NCBI RefSeq assembly: GCF_040954835.1
Contig: NC_090705.1
Coordinates: 10,734,001 to 10,798,000 of the forward strand
Source of the DNA: Lepisosteus oculatus
Lineage: Eukaryota; Chordata; Actinopteri; Semionotiformes; Lepisosteidae
DNA length: 64,000 bases
Direction of reading: 5' to 3'
Shown here one piece after another: positions 40,701 to 51,520 of this stretch (within the stretch, counting starts at the first letter, position 1; each line of letters starts with the position of its first letter). The translations under genes were made by a program, and so were the position numbers. The notes beneath the pieces were generated by a model. It ran no database searches. It saw only the letters and a list, made by a program, of their open reading frames with translations, and was not told where the DNA came from.

Positions 40701-42451
40701 CCTATGGACTTAGGAGGGCGGGCATTTCTTTCAACACCACAGTTCCTGTAAGTTTGCAAATGTCAGTTTTTTACTTGACTGTTAATCGTTGCTGTTATGG
40801 GTAATAAATGCAGTGTTTTCCTTATAGCCTAACTTTCTAGGTAAATACTGTACCAGGTGTATTTGCATCATATACTTATTTGCTTCACAACACCATTATT
40901 GGGATTTCAAGAACTATAGGGAGTAAGTATATATAAATATAAATTTATATTATTATGTTTATTGGCACACTTTAAAGCAAAGCATAAAGCATAAATACAG
41001 TCAACAAGAGTTGAATTCTTTGATTTTTAGTGAGCAGAAGTTGAGTTAAGTGTATGGAAGCTTTTCTAAACCATAATAACAATACTGAGCATAAGGAAGT
41101 TGCAGTCTATTCTGCATGTATGTTTTTTTTCAATGACCATGATGCATTTGAGTGACTGTGGCATAAGTGCTTCGTCATGTCCTTAGAGGGAGAATTAACT
41201 GGGCACGATTGAGGTTATGTAAGGCATTGAATGTCCAGCCTTGTACAAGTGCCCCTTGTATTTTCAAAAAAAAAGTGCAAATTAGCAAATGAGTTGCAGG
41301 CATAGTTGATTTCTTTTTACTCATTATATTCCAAAATATTTGCCAAAAATACTTGAGACCAACAGGGAAACGTAAGCGCTGCTCCGATGTGTTCAGTATG
41401 CCTTGTATAATAAGCAGGTGCATTGTGTACATGCTGGTGTAATTTAAAGTTTTGTGTAAACCAGCTAAAGAATTCCATTAATACATACTATTACTTCTAA
41501 AATGTAGCAACAATCTTTTTCTCAATTTTTCTCTACTAATTAGAAACTGTGTAATAGATAAACATTCCAGGTTTTTTTAAGTCCTCAAAAACAATGTAAT
41601 ATACAATAGAAAAATTGAAAATATAATTGTGTGTTCTCCTTTAAGGTATAATTGTCAAAATCCTGTTTTAGAGCACTGTTTTATCAATATAAAGCCATCA
41701 GTGATTGAATCTGTTAAACAGTATTACATTTTTTTTTTACCATCAGCATGGAAAGAAAAGCTCATATTTCTTCATGCCATCATCAAAAGGAAGCATGTAA
41801 AGCCTGAATGGCAGTAGACCCAGATCAAAACCCCGGGCAACGCCAAATCTTAGACCTCTGTTCAGGGTTAAATTGATCTGAAGAGAGACAAACTGGCCGT
41901 TTGGTTGATCATATCTGAGATGCCAGTGAGCCTGTATTAGCCTTTGAATATGTCACAGGGTTCCACGGTGGCGCAGAGGTTTCACTGCTCCCAGCATTGG
42001 GGTTCAGTTCTGGACCTGCGGTGCTGTCTGAGTGGAGTCTCTATGTTCCGTCTTGCTCTCGTGCTAGTGTGGTGTTTCCTCCCACAGTGCAGAGACATAC
42101 TGGTAGGGTCACTGGCTTCTGATCAAGCTGGTGCTGGTGCCTGTGTGTGCTCTGCGTTGGACTGTCGTCCCATCCAGGGCGTATCCTGCCTTGTTCCAGG
42201 TTGCTTGTCTAGAATAGACTCCGGTTCCCCCATGTCCCTGAATTGGATTAAGTGGTTCGAAAATGGATGGATGAATACAAAACCTCTATTTTTTTTTCCC
42301 ATTTGACTTTAGGTATAGATTCTTCCCCAGCAGAAGAGGTGGTGTCTCTGGGTTTGGCGTCCCCCCAGCTAGCAGGAGACCTGCAGCCGATGAGCAGGAT
42401 GGACGCGGCCGACACAACTGGGGCCAGGGCTTCAGACTAGGAGAGGACTGA
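28795..42451 (+). CDS. DERL1: DERL1, Derlin-1, ERAD rhomboid pseudoprotease (8 coding exons)
   Basis: Exons are 28795-28947, 37804-37915, 38869-38933, 39197-39223 (27-nt microexon), 40002-40097, 40289-40341, 40637-40747 and 42313-42451, all GT-AG. They join to 251 residues, the same length as human Derlin-1. The protein begins MSDIGDWFKSIPFITRYW; exon 2 opens with the conserved WR motif (IWRPIT); exon 3 holds FMLLFNWICIV; the microexon encodes ITGLIMDMQ; exon 5 gives LNRDMIVSFWFGTRFK; exons 6-7 give LGFNYIIGGS and GHLYFFLMFKYPMDLGGR. These are the six-helix rhomboid-like core, which lacks the Ser-His dyad of active rhomboids. The cytosolic tail ends in an SHP box (NWGQGFRLGED) that recruits p97/VCP. 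The protein sits in the ER membrane and helps retrotranslocate misfolded proteins. Intron 1 is 8.9 kb. The gene lies head to head with TBC1D31 and tail to tail with ZHX2. Confidence 0.97.
29134..29289 (+). other. Possible alternative terminal exon of DERL1
   Basis: It is preceded by a pyrimidine-rich acceptor ending TTATTTTCAG. In phase with DERL1 exon 1 it stays open for 51 codons to a TAA, encoding a hydrophobic stretch (AVCNLPICMLFVFYKN) followed by a basic end (IIEIRRS). If used, it would give a 102-residue truncated Derlin. It has no recognised homologue and may be chance. Confidence 0.25.
29330..29460. promoter_or_regulatory. CpG-rich promoter-like segment in DERL1 intron 1
   Basis: A local cluster of CpG sits in AT-rich intron, with a CCAAT box (29403-29407), two TGACG cores (29410-29414, 29443-29447) and an ETS-like ACTTCCGG (29428-29435). 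Confidence 0.4.
30285..30560 (+). mobile_element. tRNA-derived SINE
   Basis: It has an A-box-like TGGCCCTGTGGGTAAGG and a clear B box GGTTCAAATCC at 30336-30346, then a non-tRNA body with GCCCTTAACCCCAGG and a tail near TGACTAATAAAGAG. It is not a tRNA gene: there is no cloverleaf 3' half and a 200-bp unrelated body follows. Confidence 0.75.
31049..31215. repeat. Foldback MITE copy
   Basis: It begins GCTGCAAAGGAACAAGTAAA GG and ends in the inverse, TTACACCTTACTTGTCTCTTT. Same family as 268-673, with shorter arms. Confidence 0.65.
31370..31700 (+). repeat. Degraded dispersed retroelement fragment
   Basis: It contains GTAGATCCTCGTGGTACTCC, shared in altered form with the fragment at 7932-8340. 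Pieces at 30835-31010 and 33265-33490 read like other parts of the same long element, all in plus orientation. Confidence 0.45.
36782..37107 (-). mobile_element. tRNA-derived SINE, second family
   Basis: The minus strand reads GGTGGCGCAGTGGTTAGCAG (A-box region), TCCTGGGGTGCTGTCTGTGT, and ends AAACGGATGGATGGAAAC. It is a common fish tRNA-SINE layout with a GGATGGAT tail. It lies in DERL1 intron 1. Confidence 0.75.
38163..38684 (+). mobile_element. 5S-derived SINE (SINE3-like), best full-length copy
   Basis: The head GCAGCCATATCACCCTGCAA through TGGATGGGAGACCTCCTGGG aligns with 5S rRNA (box A AAGCTCAGCAGG; internal GGTCAGTACCTGGATGGGAG). The tail is GTAAAGCGCTTTGAGCGGAG, CACTATATAAGTGTAAGC and (ATT)n. 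It lies in DERL1 intron 2, in sense orientation. Confidence 0.85.
41955..42280 (+). mobile_element. tRNA-derived SINE, second family
   Basis: It starts TTCCACGGTGGCGCAGAGGT and ends AAAATGGATGGATGAAT just 32 bp before DERL1 exon 8. It is the same family as 36782-37107 but in the opposite orientation. Confidence 0.7.
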
Positions 42452-44020
42452 GGGGGGTCTTCCTTCACCTTTTGAAGAAAGACTTTCATTATTGTGCAAA
42501 TCGAAATAATGGTTCACAAAAGGCAGTGGATTATGCCCTGTCAAAAGAAGAAATTTGTCCGGCAGTGAGATCTAAGCTGCAGACCAGCATGATTTTTTGT
42601 TTCTATTGCTTTTTTTATGATGCCGTAGTGCATTACATAGTGTACCTGATAGGTCACCTTATGTGCACAAATTCACAACAACTTTTGCAAGGCTTTATTA
42701 AACATGGGTTTTGAAGAGATGTGTACTATAATTTGAGCATAGAAGAAACCATCGGATTTCTTTGCATGTTCCTGTCTGGAAAAAAACACGACGAGAATTC
42801 TTTTCAGATTTTAAAAGTTTGTTTAGTGTTCATTAATATTTCTCATATACTACTACATAATACATACAATACTAAAAAAATATTTCATGTGAGTATCCTG
42901 TTGTTACTTAGGTTTGATGATGGTCATTAATCTAACCTCTATAGTTACCTTAATTGGATGGGATGTACAAATTAAAGCAGAAAATCTTAATTGGAGAAAT
43001 CGGTATACTTTTAATAGCAATTGATTCAAGACTACTTTGCTGTTTTCCAAATGGACACCAGGCATCTTGTTTTGCTAGCTGTACTTATTGATCTTCCATC
43101 ATAACAAACACACAGCAGCTTTTTAAAATTCTTCACAAACAGCAAGCTAATTTTTGGAGGTGAAAACTTGAGTTAAGTGCTACATGGGTGCACTTTTACA
43201 TTAGGTACAGTTGGCTCCAGAAGAGCTGCCGACAGTTTGAAGCAATTCATCTACATACAGTACCATTAAGATCAAGCTGTTTAAACGTTTCGACATTTCC
43301 CTAAAGAACTGGGATGAAACATAGCTCTTGAATTGTTGTGCCATAATCAGGTGTTAACTGTTTGTGGTCTTAGCTGTGTACTAAGGTTGGTTTACAGAGA
43401 ATGTTAGGTCAGGAAATTGAGTCATTTTATATATTTTGAGATTAAAAGCAGGGTTTAAATGTTAACTACTGAGATTATATAGAAGCCTTTTTATTTTCAG
43501 TTAAAGCGCTCATAGTAAATTAGCTTGGTTTTCTTTAATGCATTCACACAAGGTGAAGTTTCTCAGTAGAATGCTTATTTGCAACTACGTCCAGTATATG
43601 TAAATTGTTCCATACAATCCAGAATTGGAGAAAACAAACTTAATTAGCTCACTTCTATATTGGTACTGTATTGCTATAAAAACCTAATTGTAAAGTTATC
43701 GTTACTTAAATTGCAGTAATCGTTTTATATACACAAGTGAATGCAATGGTTAATATGTAAAACGAATGTTACAATATATTACTGCTTATGATTTCTTGAA
43801 CTTTTAGGTTTTTTAAATGCAGCTGCTTATTTCAAGACTTTTTATCTGTGGTTTTCGTCCTTTCCCGATAACATTATTTATAACCCGATTATCAATGACG
43901 TAGGTGTTAATACCCTAAACAGCAAATTGTCCCTCTGTACACTGTTTTGTACAATGGGATCCTTTCTGTAGTAATAGAACTAAAGGAAATGTTCAATTAA
44001 AACCAAAACTTGTTGTGGGT
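42452..44020 (+). other. DERL1 3' UTR
   Basis: About 1.5 kb of AT-rich DNA after the stop with no ORF. It probably ends after the ATTAAA at 43996-44001. Confidence 0.6.
43996..44001 (+). terminator. Candidate DERL1 poly(A) signal (ATTAAA)
   Basis: ATTAAA is followed within 15-25 bp by a GT-rich stretch (TTGTTGTGGGTG), the usual downstream element. Earlier hexamer variants exist near 42970. Confidence 0.5.
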
Positions 44021-44389
44021 GCGAGTTCCAGATGTATTCATCCTTGATAAATGTTTACTTTGTCTAATAGTAAATCTGCATTTTCGTTCACATTTAGTTT
44101 TACTGATGAAACAGGCTTGTTTTTAAACATTTCCAAATATTTAAGCCCCTTTATGTGGTAGTATTATTTAGGACTAGTTTATATGTTCTGTTTTTAAAAT
44201 ATTTATTCAGATTTTGCCTTTTTTAATTATATGATCTCACTTAAACAGGTAGCACATTCTCTTATAAAGTGCAGTTGCACATCTCTTTCAGTATTTGTAA
44301 TATGAAACTAAAAACCATTTAAAAATTCAAATGCAAACGTGCAAGTAAAACATTATACCGCTTCATTAGGAAAACACTCTCCAACACTC

Positions 44390-47120
44390 GTTCAGTTTAA
44401 ATAGGTTGTTTTTATTGGGTTACAGCAGATGGCAAATGGATAAAAAAACATTAAGCATGACCTCCATAGTAGCACAGTATTGTGATATAACGTTCTCCGA
44501 ATATGACACTATTGCAGAAGCTCAACACAAAGTCTAAAGGAAGGGTTATTTCTGCTGTTGAGAATGAACTATAAGATCATCCTAGAAAGCTAACACTTAA
44601 TATCTGACAGACCAGTACTGATGTGTCCATTACATTGAGAAAAACAACTGAAATTGGATATGTAGTATTTCTCTTAATTCATTATATACCTAGTTTTCAT
44701 TTTACAGTTTCCCATGAAATAGTGACTTTACTGCTTTAGCAGGACCCATGTTGCTTTTGAAGCACAAGTCATTCCTCTTAAGAGAATCGTTGACTTAAGA
44801 AATGCACAGATTGTCCAGCCATTAGTAGATGGATTTCTATTTTCTTCTTGACAAAATCGAAACAATTTTTTAAAATTTAAAGAGTGAAAATATTGTCAAC
44901 AAATATAGTGGTTCAAGGTGTCTATAAAATGGAGAATATACCACTGCAGGTTCATCCAGAAATTACAGCGACCACATGTACCAATTATAAATGTAACAAA
45001 GCTCCCCAAAATTGTAGAAATCTGTTGCAGTACGGAAAAAAATATTTTTAAGGATCCTTTTTTAAAGTTTTATAATGCAGCAGAACAACTTTGGCACTCT
45101 CAAGTCAGCCCCAGTGCTGTTGGCGCATTTCAGTTTATTGTGCCTCTGACTTTGTGGTTCAGATAAATTCATTGGTTCCAAATATGAAAATATATATCAT
45201 CTGTTCTCTTCCCATAGGAGATCTTCTGTACATCTGGCGGCATTCAAATCTTCACTCACCTGAAAGTAAAAAAAAATCCTCAATGGGCTGTGAAAATTCT
45301 GCCATACACAGGATTATAATACACGACTGATAGTCCCATCAGAGACGTGTATGTCTCATTTGATTCTACAAGCTTGTACTTGGGGTTGCTTATGATGCCC
45401 ATGTAGCCAAGGCTGTCCCTCAGATTCTGCAGTCACGTACTTAAGGAGTGAAAGTGAGCATCTTCCTTGTATTACTGTTGTCTTTGAACAGTCTTCTCTT
45501 TAAAGTACACTGCTGCGTTCAATGAGACCGTTGTTTCCTAGTGCCACCCAACACTTCCAAGCACGAACTAGGAAAGCTTTAGAACGGGGGAGGGGATGTT
45601 GCTTGATAAATGGGCTTACTGCTTTTTTCTTTGAGGGGGATGAAATCTTCAAGCTGCATTAATGCTTTTACTTAACAACTGGTCCCATCAAGAACAGTTC
45701 CAAAATGTTTCACAAAAAAACGACACAATATTGAGATCCTGTACAAAATAGAATGACTGAGTCATGGTTCATGGATGATAAATTCAATTTTGGGACTATA
45801 AAAATGTTACTTTAGGTAAAAATATCCAAAGTCACTACTAATTAAGATCAATGAAACTTCCCCTAAGATTACAGAAACCAGCAAGTGCCATTAATATGCT
45901 GGAACAAAGTCTCTAAAACTGTAAGAACATAAGAAGCACAACAATAGAAGGCAATTCAGTCCTTCTAGCTCCAAAAGGCAATTGATCTAAGGATTTCATC
46001 CAGCCCGGGAGCTTGGGTCACACTCCCACAACTTTTTACATACCCCCTGTCCATGGTTTTAAATGCACGTCCGTGCAGTTTCTTCTCGTATCTCCTGGTT
46101 TTTGTATCCCTGTTGACTCTAAAGAATAAACTTTGGCTTTACAGAAAACAATATACATTTTAAGTGCTGTTAGTATACAGGAACACAATCGCCCTCTCAA
46201 GTTGTACAGCTTTCCTAATGAAAAGAAGACATACTGGGTATTTAGCATACTTGGTAATATTTCTGTCCAGTGATGGTAAAATATTAGTAATCTGAGTGAA
46301 GAAGTAAAAAAACACTTATGCTCATCCTCAGTCCCACTTGTTTCCAAACTTCTGACAGTTTCTGTAGATGCCTTTGACCTAGGAAGGCTGCCCTGCTATT
46401 TAATCCTGAAAATTACACTTTGAATTATCTAGTCCATTTTGGAAGTTTTTAATGACACATTCACATAAAATTACTCTCTAAATGGTGAATGGTGATTTCA
46501 TATGCCTGATTGACAAAATCTGGTATTAGGTTCTTCCTCATAAAGGGTACATCCTTTTATATTGAATGGTTTATCTAAATGCCTTAAGATAAAAACATAT
46601 CTGTCAGAGTAATATCAGAATGAATTTCCTTTTTGGAATTATAGGATTTACAAATTAAGTTTTATAAACGATGTACTGCAATATCTATTTTAATAGTCAT
46701 CGATTTGTCATAAATTGTGGCTCTATAGAATGTTAATTAGTCAATAATGATGAGTCTAAGAGAAGGTTGGAGTTGGGCTTAACATGAACACATTTGTTTA
46801 TGTACTGTATACCTTATTAACAATGTAGATCCCCAGTTGATAGTAAATTGATAACAGAAATGAAGATAATAGCATGTCTATCAAATCCTTATTTATACAT
46901 CGGATTCTAAAGTGCTGCCTATGTTTGTTAGTTTATTTGTATGAAATCCACTACATTTTCATTTTACAAGTGAAATCCACAACATTTTCTAGCCGGGATG
47001 TTGGACCTGAAACCTTAAACATTCTCAATAATGAGAATATGCCTTAAGGACCATTGTTTATAAAAACCCAGGTGTCTGTCAGTGCTTTGTAACAGATGCC
47101 TTGGTTACCTTCCATACATT
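44390..47120 (-). other. ZHX2 3' UTR
   Basis: Noncoding, AT-rich, running from the ZHX2 stop towards DERL1. It includes a worn repeat near 45925-46100 starting AAGAACATAAGAAGCAC. A candidate minus-strand poly(A) signal is at 44411-44416. Confidence 0.5.
44411..44416 (-). terminator. Candidate ZHX2 poly(A) signal (AATAAA)
   Basis: The minus strand reads CCCAATAAAAACAACC. It is a perfect hexamer near the facing end of DERL1; use is inferred. Confidence 0.4.
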
Positions 47121-49568
47121 TCAGGTTGTTGCCCCTTCAGAGTCATCCTCCACCATTTCATAGGCAGCTTCTGTGGAGTCTGAAATAACGTCCTCTTCCT
47201 CATTCAGATCCACCTCATCATCATCCACCCCTGCTGCCATCTCCATCCACTTCCCATGATCCTCTCTTTCCCGGTTATCCTGGCTACCACTCTTGTTGGC
47301 TTCAAATGTTTTTGGTTCCTGCTTGTTTGCAAACCAGTCTTGGACTTCTTTGTGGCTCAGTTTGGACTGCTCTGCCAACTTCTCGATGTCCTCCTCTCTC
47401 AGCGTTCTGAATTCCTGGTAGTACTGTTGGAGGGTGCTCTGAGCGTGGTCAGCCCTTGACGGTGGGTTTTGATTTTGCCCATTCTGCCCTTCGCCATTCA
47501 GCTTCTGGAACTGCTCCATCCATTGCAGGCTTCCACTCTTCAGAGCTGATCGGTTGTCCTTAAACCAGCGGACAATTTCTGTGCGAGCCAGTCCCGTCTG
47601 GAGCTCTAACTGATTGTACTCCTCAGGAGATGGCCACTGTGTTCGTGCAAATACGTCTTTCAGAAGATTCAGAGATTTCTTGTCCAAAGGCATGGGGCTT
47701 TGTGTGGGGGCTACAGTGGACAAGGGAGATCCCCCGGCCCATGCCTCGGGCTGATGCACACCATTGAGTTCACCCTGCTGCTGCTTTGGCTCCTCAACCT
47801 CCCCCGAACCCATGGAGTTCAAAAGGGCTTGTTCCAAGTTGTCCCGTAAAGTGCGACGCTCTACAAACCAGCTGTCAATTTCCTTCCTGGAGAGGCTTGT
47901 GTCCATCATGAGGTGGTCAATCTCACCCTGTGTTGGGAAACTAGTTTTTCGGAAGCTGTCCTCCAGAATCTTGAGTTGGTCAGAGGTTTTCCCTTTGAAA
48001 CGCTGTTGTACTATGTCCACAAGAGAGCTCTGTGGCTGACTGGAATCGTGAGCCATTACCAGCGACTCACTGTTCCCATAGGGCAGGCCCTTTTGATTGC
48101 GATACCGATGGTCACTGAACCACTTTTTGATCTCGCTCCGGGAGAGGCTCGTGGCTTCAATGAGCCGGTAGACCTCTTTGTCTTCTGGAAACTGGCTTTT
48201 AAGGAAGCTGGACTTCAGCTCCGCAATCTGCTCTTTCGATTTCTTACGATCAAAAGAAAGGCTTGGGATGGGAGAGACTGCCCTTGGGGGGGTTTGAATG
48301 GTTTGGATGACATTGGGTCGCTTCACTTCGGGGGCTACCACTGGTGCAGCCAAGGGTCGCTTAGGAGCATGGATGTGGTTGGCTACTGTCAGTGCAATGG
48401 GAGCACATGTCATTGTTGACCCATTGGCAACTTGGGTCAACACCAAACTAGTCTGCCCAAGTAGCTGGCAGGGAACTGTTTGTATAAGGGGCTGTGTGAC
48501 TTTGGTTGGCTGGGTCAAATGGGCAGGAAAAACTGTAAATGTCTGTGATATTGGCTGGATGGTACCGTTGAACATTTTTTTCCGAGCCTCTTCCACCTCT
48601 TCCGGGGACCAGCTGATACCTTGTTTTAGCCGCTGCGTGGTGAACCAGACTTTAATTTGTTCTTCAGGGTGTTTTGAGGCTGCAGTCAGCCAGGACAACT
48701 CTGCTTGTGTGGGATACGGAAATTTGTTAAATGACGTTATGAGGGTCATGTTGGCGTCCAGTGACGGATTGTATTTGGTGGTGTTTAGTGGGACGGCTAT
48801 TTTTGGTACCAGGTTGAAGTTGGGAGGTCGCTGCAAAGATGGCATGACATGCGACAGCCCTTCTTTTATGGTGGACTCTGGAATAATCACCGTCCCGTTT
48901 ACGTTTACAGCAGTGATGGGTTCTTTGGCCAGCTCAGCGGTTAGCCTGTCAGTCAGGTTTTCCAACTCGTCCCCTTTTCGGAATAACCGTTTGCTGTCCA
49001 TTTTTGGCTTTCCAGCCTTTACTGTGGATTTGTTCATGGGAAATGTAGCCGGGTCCTCTGTGCCACGTGGGGCAGCGGAATCGTAGTTGACTTCAATTGT
49101 CTGCTCAAGGATAGTCTGGTTATTTTGTTTGATCCGTTTGAACTTGAAGTTGATCTCCCCAGGATGACACTTTTCATTATGTTCCGATAACGTGTCGAAT
49201 TTTTTTGTGTTGAAGTTGCACTCTGCACACACGTACAGCGGGTTGAGAATGACGTTGGGGTGGTTGGAGTCGACGTGTTCTTTGAACTCATTTAAGTTTT
49301 GGGTGGAATAAGGGCAGTATTTGCATTCGTAGCCTCCTTGTGACTTGCACTGCTGCCGAGTGTCTGCTCCCAATGTCTCCTGCTCCATCTCCCTCTCTGC
49401 ATTTACAGGTTCCTTTCCTAAAGTCCAGTTGTCATTACCCAGTTTTTGTGGAGACCCATTTTCTACTGTCCCGTTTCTCGTCTCCTCCATCTCATCGGGC
49501 TCATCCTGTTCCAACATCTCGCTTGCTCGGATCATGCAAGGAATAGTCGACTTCCTCCGGCTAGCCAT
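47121..49568 (-). CDS. ZHX2: ZHX2, zinc fingers and homeoboxes 2 (single coding exon)
   Basis: One uninterrupted 815-residue ORF (human ZHX2 837). Two C2H2 zinc fingers lie at residues about 80-103 (YECKYCPYSTQNLNEF) and 112-135 (YVCAECNFNTKKFDTL). Homeodomains lie at about 272-326 (FPYPTQAELSWLTAASKH, IKVWFTTQRLK), 441-500 (IKKWFSDHRYR), 525-582 (IDSWFVERRTLRDN) and 627-686 (IVRWFKDNRSALKSG). A fifth, shortened homeodomain-like segment with DWFANKQ is at about 712-755. The C-terminus is acidic. The single giant coding exon is the ZHX family architecture. The text between HD1 and HD2 and the position next to DERL1 favour ZHX2 over ZHX1, although the first residues (MASRRKST) also resemble ZHX1. 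Family members are nuclear repressors that dimerise through HD1 and bind NF-YA. The start codon has a strong Kozak context (CAGCCATGG), and a splice acceptor about 25 bp upstream ends a 5' UTR intron. Confidence 0.94.
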   Translation of the reverse strand: MASRRKSTIPCMIRASEMLEQDEPDEMEETRNGTVENGSPQKLGNDNWTLGKEPVNAEREMEQETLGADTRQQCKSQGGYECKYCPYSTQNLNEFKEHVDSNHPNVILNPLYVCAECNFNTKKFDTLSEHNEKCHPGEINFKFKRIKQNNQTILEQTIEVNYDSAAPRGTEDPATFPMNKSTVKAGKPKMDSKRLFRKGDELENLTDRLTAELAKEPITAVNVNGTVIIPESTIKEGLSHVMPSLQRPPNFNLVPKIAVPLNTTKYNPSLDANMTLITSFNKFPYPTQAELSWLTAASKHPEEQIKVWFTTQRLKQGISWSPEEVEEARKKMFNGTIQPISQTFTVFPAHLTQPTKVTQPLIQTVPCQLLGQTSLVLTQVANGSTMTCAPIALTVANHIHAPKRPLAAPVVAPEVKRPNVIQTIQTPPRAVSPIPSLSFDRKKSKEQIAELKSSFLKSQFPEDKEVYRLIEATSLSRSEIKKWFSDHRYRNQKGLPYGNSESLVMAHDSSQPQSSLVDIVQQRFKGKTSDQLKILEDSFRKTSFPTQGEIDHLMMDTSLSRKEIDSWFVERRTLRDNLEQALLNSMGSGEVEEPKQQQGELNGVHQPEAWAGGSPLSTVAPTQSPMPLDKKSLNLLKDVFARTQWPSPEEYNQLELQTGLARTEIVRWFKDNRSALKSGSLQWMEQFQKLNGEGQNGQNQNPPSRADHAQSTLQQYYQEFRTLREEDIEKLAEQSKLSHKEVQDWFANKQEPKTFEANKSGSQDNREREDHGKWMEMAAGVDDDEVDLNEEEDVISDSTEAAYEMVEDDSEGATT

Positions 49569-50720
49569 GGCTGGGAGTGGAGAGCTGAAGCTGCTGTGGA
49601 AAGTGAGGCGAGGCTCTCTGTGTTAGAAAAGGGGGCCCTTTTCAAGCCCCCTCTCTCTTAGTTTTTGAGCGTCCCTGCTGACTGTAAACGTCAGCTCCAA
49701 CGGGAGACTTCATGAGACCTCATCACAGACGGCCTGACCTAGAGAGAGAGAGGAGCAACAAGAACTCATTATTCAACTGCGGGAACAACTAGTTTGAATT
49801 TTTAAACTTCAATTTTTGGAGAAAAACAAAACTGCCATGGCTACAGTGTTACAGGCGTACACTTCAGACCCCAGACAAAGTGGACAAATCACTGTGAATC
49901 AATATGAGCAACGCATTCATTCCTAAGTGATACAACATTGTTTTCTGTAATTTCTTTAACTTAAAGGTATTCAACATTCCACAATATCACAAATGTATAA
50001 ATACAACTGCATTCTACAGTAAACTATGAACAAACCTGACTAAAGTTGACTTTCTGTGATCTTTGTAGCATCAGCTGCATAGGATTCTTAGATCGTATAG
50101 CTACCTGTATAAAAATGTCATGTTCTAATCACGGTCTGTGATCAAATTGTTACGATGGGGCAATTCATCTGGATACAAACCATGACGGTTGCCCTAACAA
50201 CTCTGTGAGATGCAAAAATTACAGACTTGTAGGTGTGTTAGTGTCTTTTAAATAAAACAGTAAATTATATTTTTACTCCAGGCTGTGGATATTTCAGAGC
50301 TAGATAAAAAAGCCACAGGTCATGACTGGCACTGAGCAAGATGCCTCAACATTGTACATCCCAGAGACCCTTCAGAAGTCAGCTACTGTAGGTCAGTAAG
50401 ATGCTAGCTAACATCTCTTCATATTCTTACTGTGCAAATGAAACCACAATTTTTTTTGCATGATTATAAAGTTTTTGACAGTTTTATCACTTAATTTTAT
50501 AACATTCAATCTGGACTGTAGGAACAGGATTAAAATAATCAGATTCTGTCTCAAAGTTTTCTTTTCCGAGTCCCCTTTTTCATTGCAAGTTGCTCTTATA
50601 TACGGTATCAAAACAAATGAACAACTTCTAACTGCAACACTTTAAAGAATATCTTGAAAATTCCTATTTGCAGAAGCGGCAGTCAAATGCTATTGAATAT
50701 GTAAATGCATTTAACCCATC
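49569..50720 (-). other. ZHX2 5' UTR splice region and intron
   Basis: An acceptor at about 49593-49600 (minus strand TTTCCACAGCAG, a NAGNAG pair) precedes the ATG by some 25 bp. Upstream exons of the 5' UTR are not recognisable. The rest is AT-rich with no gene. Confidence 0.5.
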
Positions 50721-50729
50721 TGCTGATTA

Positions 50730-51520
50730 GCAGTGGTCATCAAAAGAGTTGATCGACAGAGTGTCTACTGGGAAAGTCAGAGGCTTATAGCATGCTTGGA
50801 CAATGTTGGATCAGGGTGCAGATGGGTTCCATTCTTCTCGGAGAGTGTGGACAAGCATGTTTCTGTTCACTGGACTCTGTGCATAGCTCCCAAAGCCTAC
50901 AAAGCCCATCCCAGCTGTGTGTTCGATGGAGCTCAGGTCTGGCAAGTAGTGCATAACAAGCACTTTCTCACAAGCATGACGTTACAGGACCAGCATGAGG
51001 ATGTGGGTTGTCCTGCTGGATGTCCTGCTGGCTGGACGCTGTCATGACAGGATCAGCCTGCAGGAAGGGCAGCAAGTGAGTCCCAGGACTTATCTACTTG
51101 AAGTACTTCAATGTTGTACCGTGCAGTCAAGTTGCAATTCATTTCTGCAGGTGGAGTTCTGTAATGAGAATGTCCAGACTTCAGCCTCTCCATCAGTCTT
51201 AGTGGGGTGGCGTGAGTCATGGTCTCCCTCATCATGGCCTATTATTAACAGGCTATGTTTGGCTGTAGTGTCTTGATAGGTTGGAAATTGCTGGCTGTGA
51301 ACATCCCAGATGGTGAGTAAGAGTTCACTGATTCAGACCAGCCTCCAGCATACCAATGTCACGAAGGCTTTGTTCATAAGCCTCAACATAAGACGTTCAA
51401 CAGGTTACATCGCATCACCACCTGTTCGATCCTCTCGCTAGGGAGGTGATTGAGCTCTTCATGTCACAGCCAAGGTCAGTCCAGTTATATACATGGTCGG
51501 TCTTGAGTGACCAATTCATT
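50730..51520 (-). pseudogene. Tc1/mariner transposase remnant
   Basis: Broken minus-strand frames read HYRTPPAEMNCNLTARYNIE and later PDLSSIEH with LREEWNP. These resemble the catalytic-core and C-terminal motifs of vertebrate Tc1 transposases (RTPL..GNLTA.RY and SPDLSPIEH). Stops and frameshifts make it inactive. Confidence 0.6.

Noticed and set aside
48298-49086. 262-residue plus-strand ORF
   Set aside because: Antisense shadow of the ZHX2 coding exon; no domain, low-quality composition.
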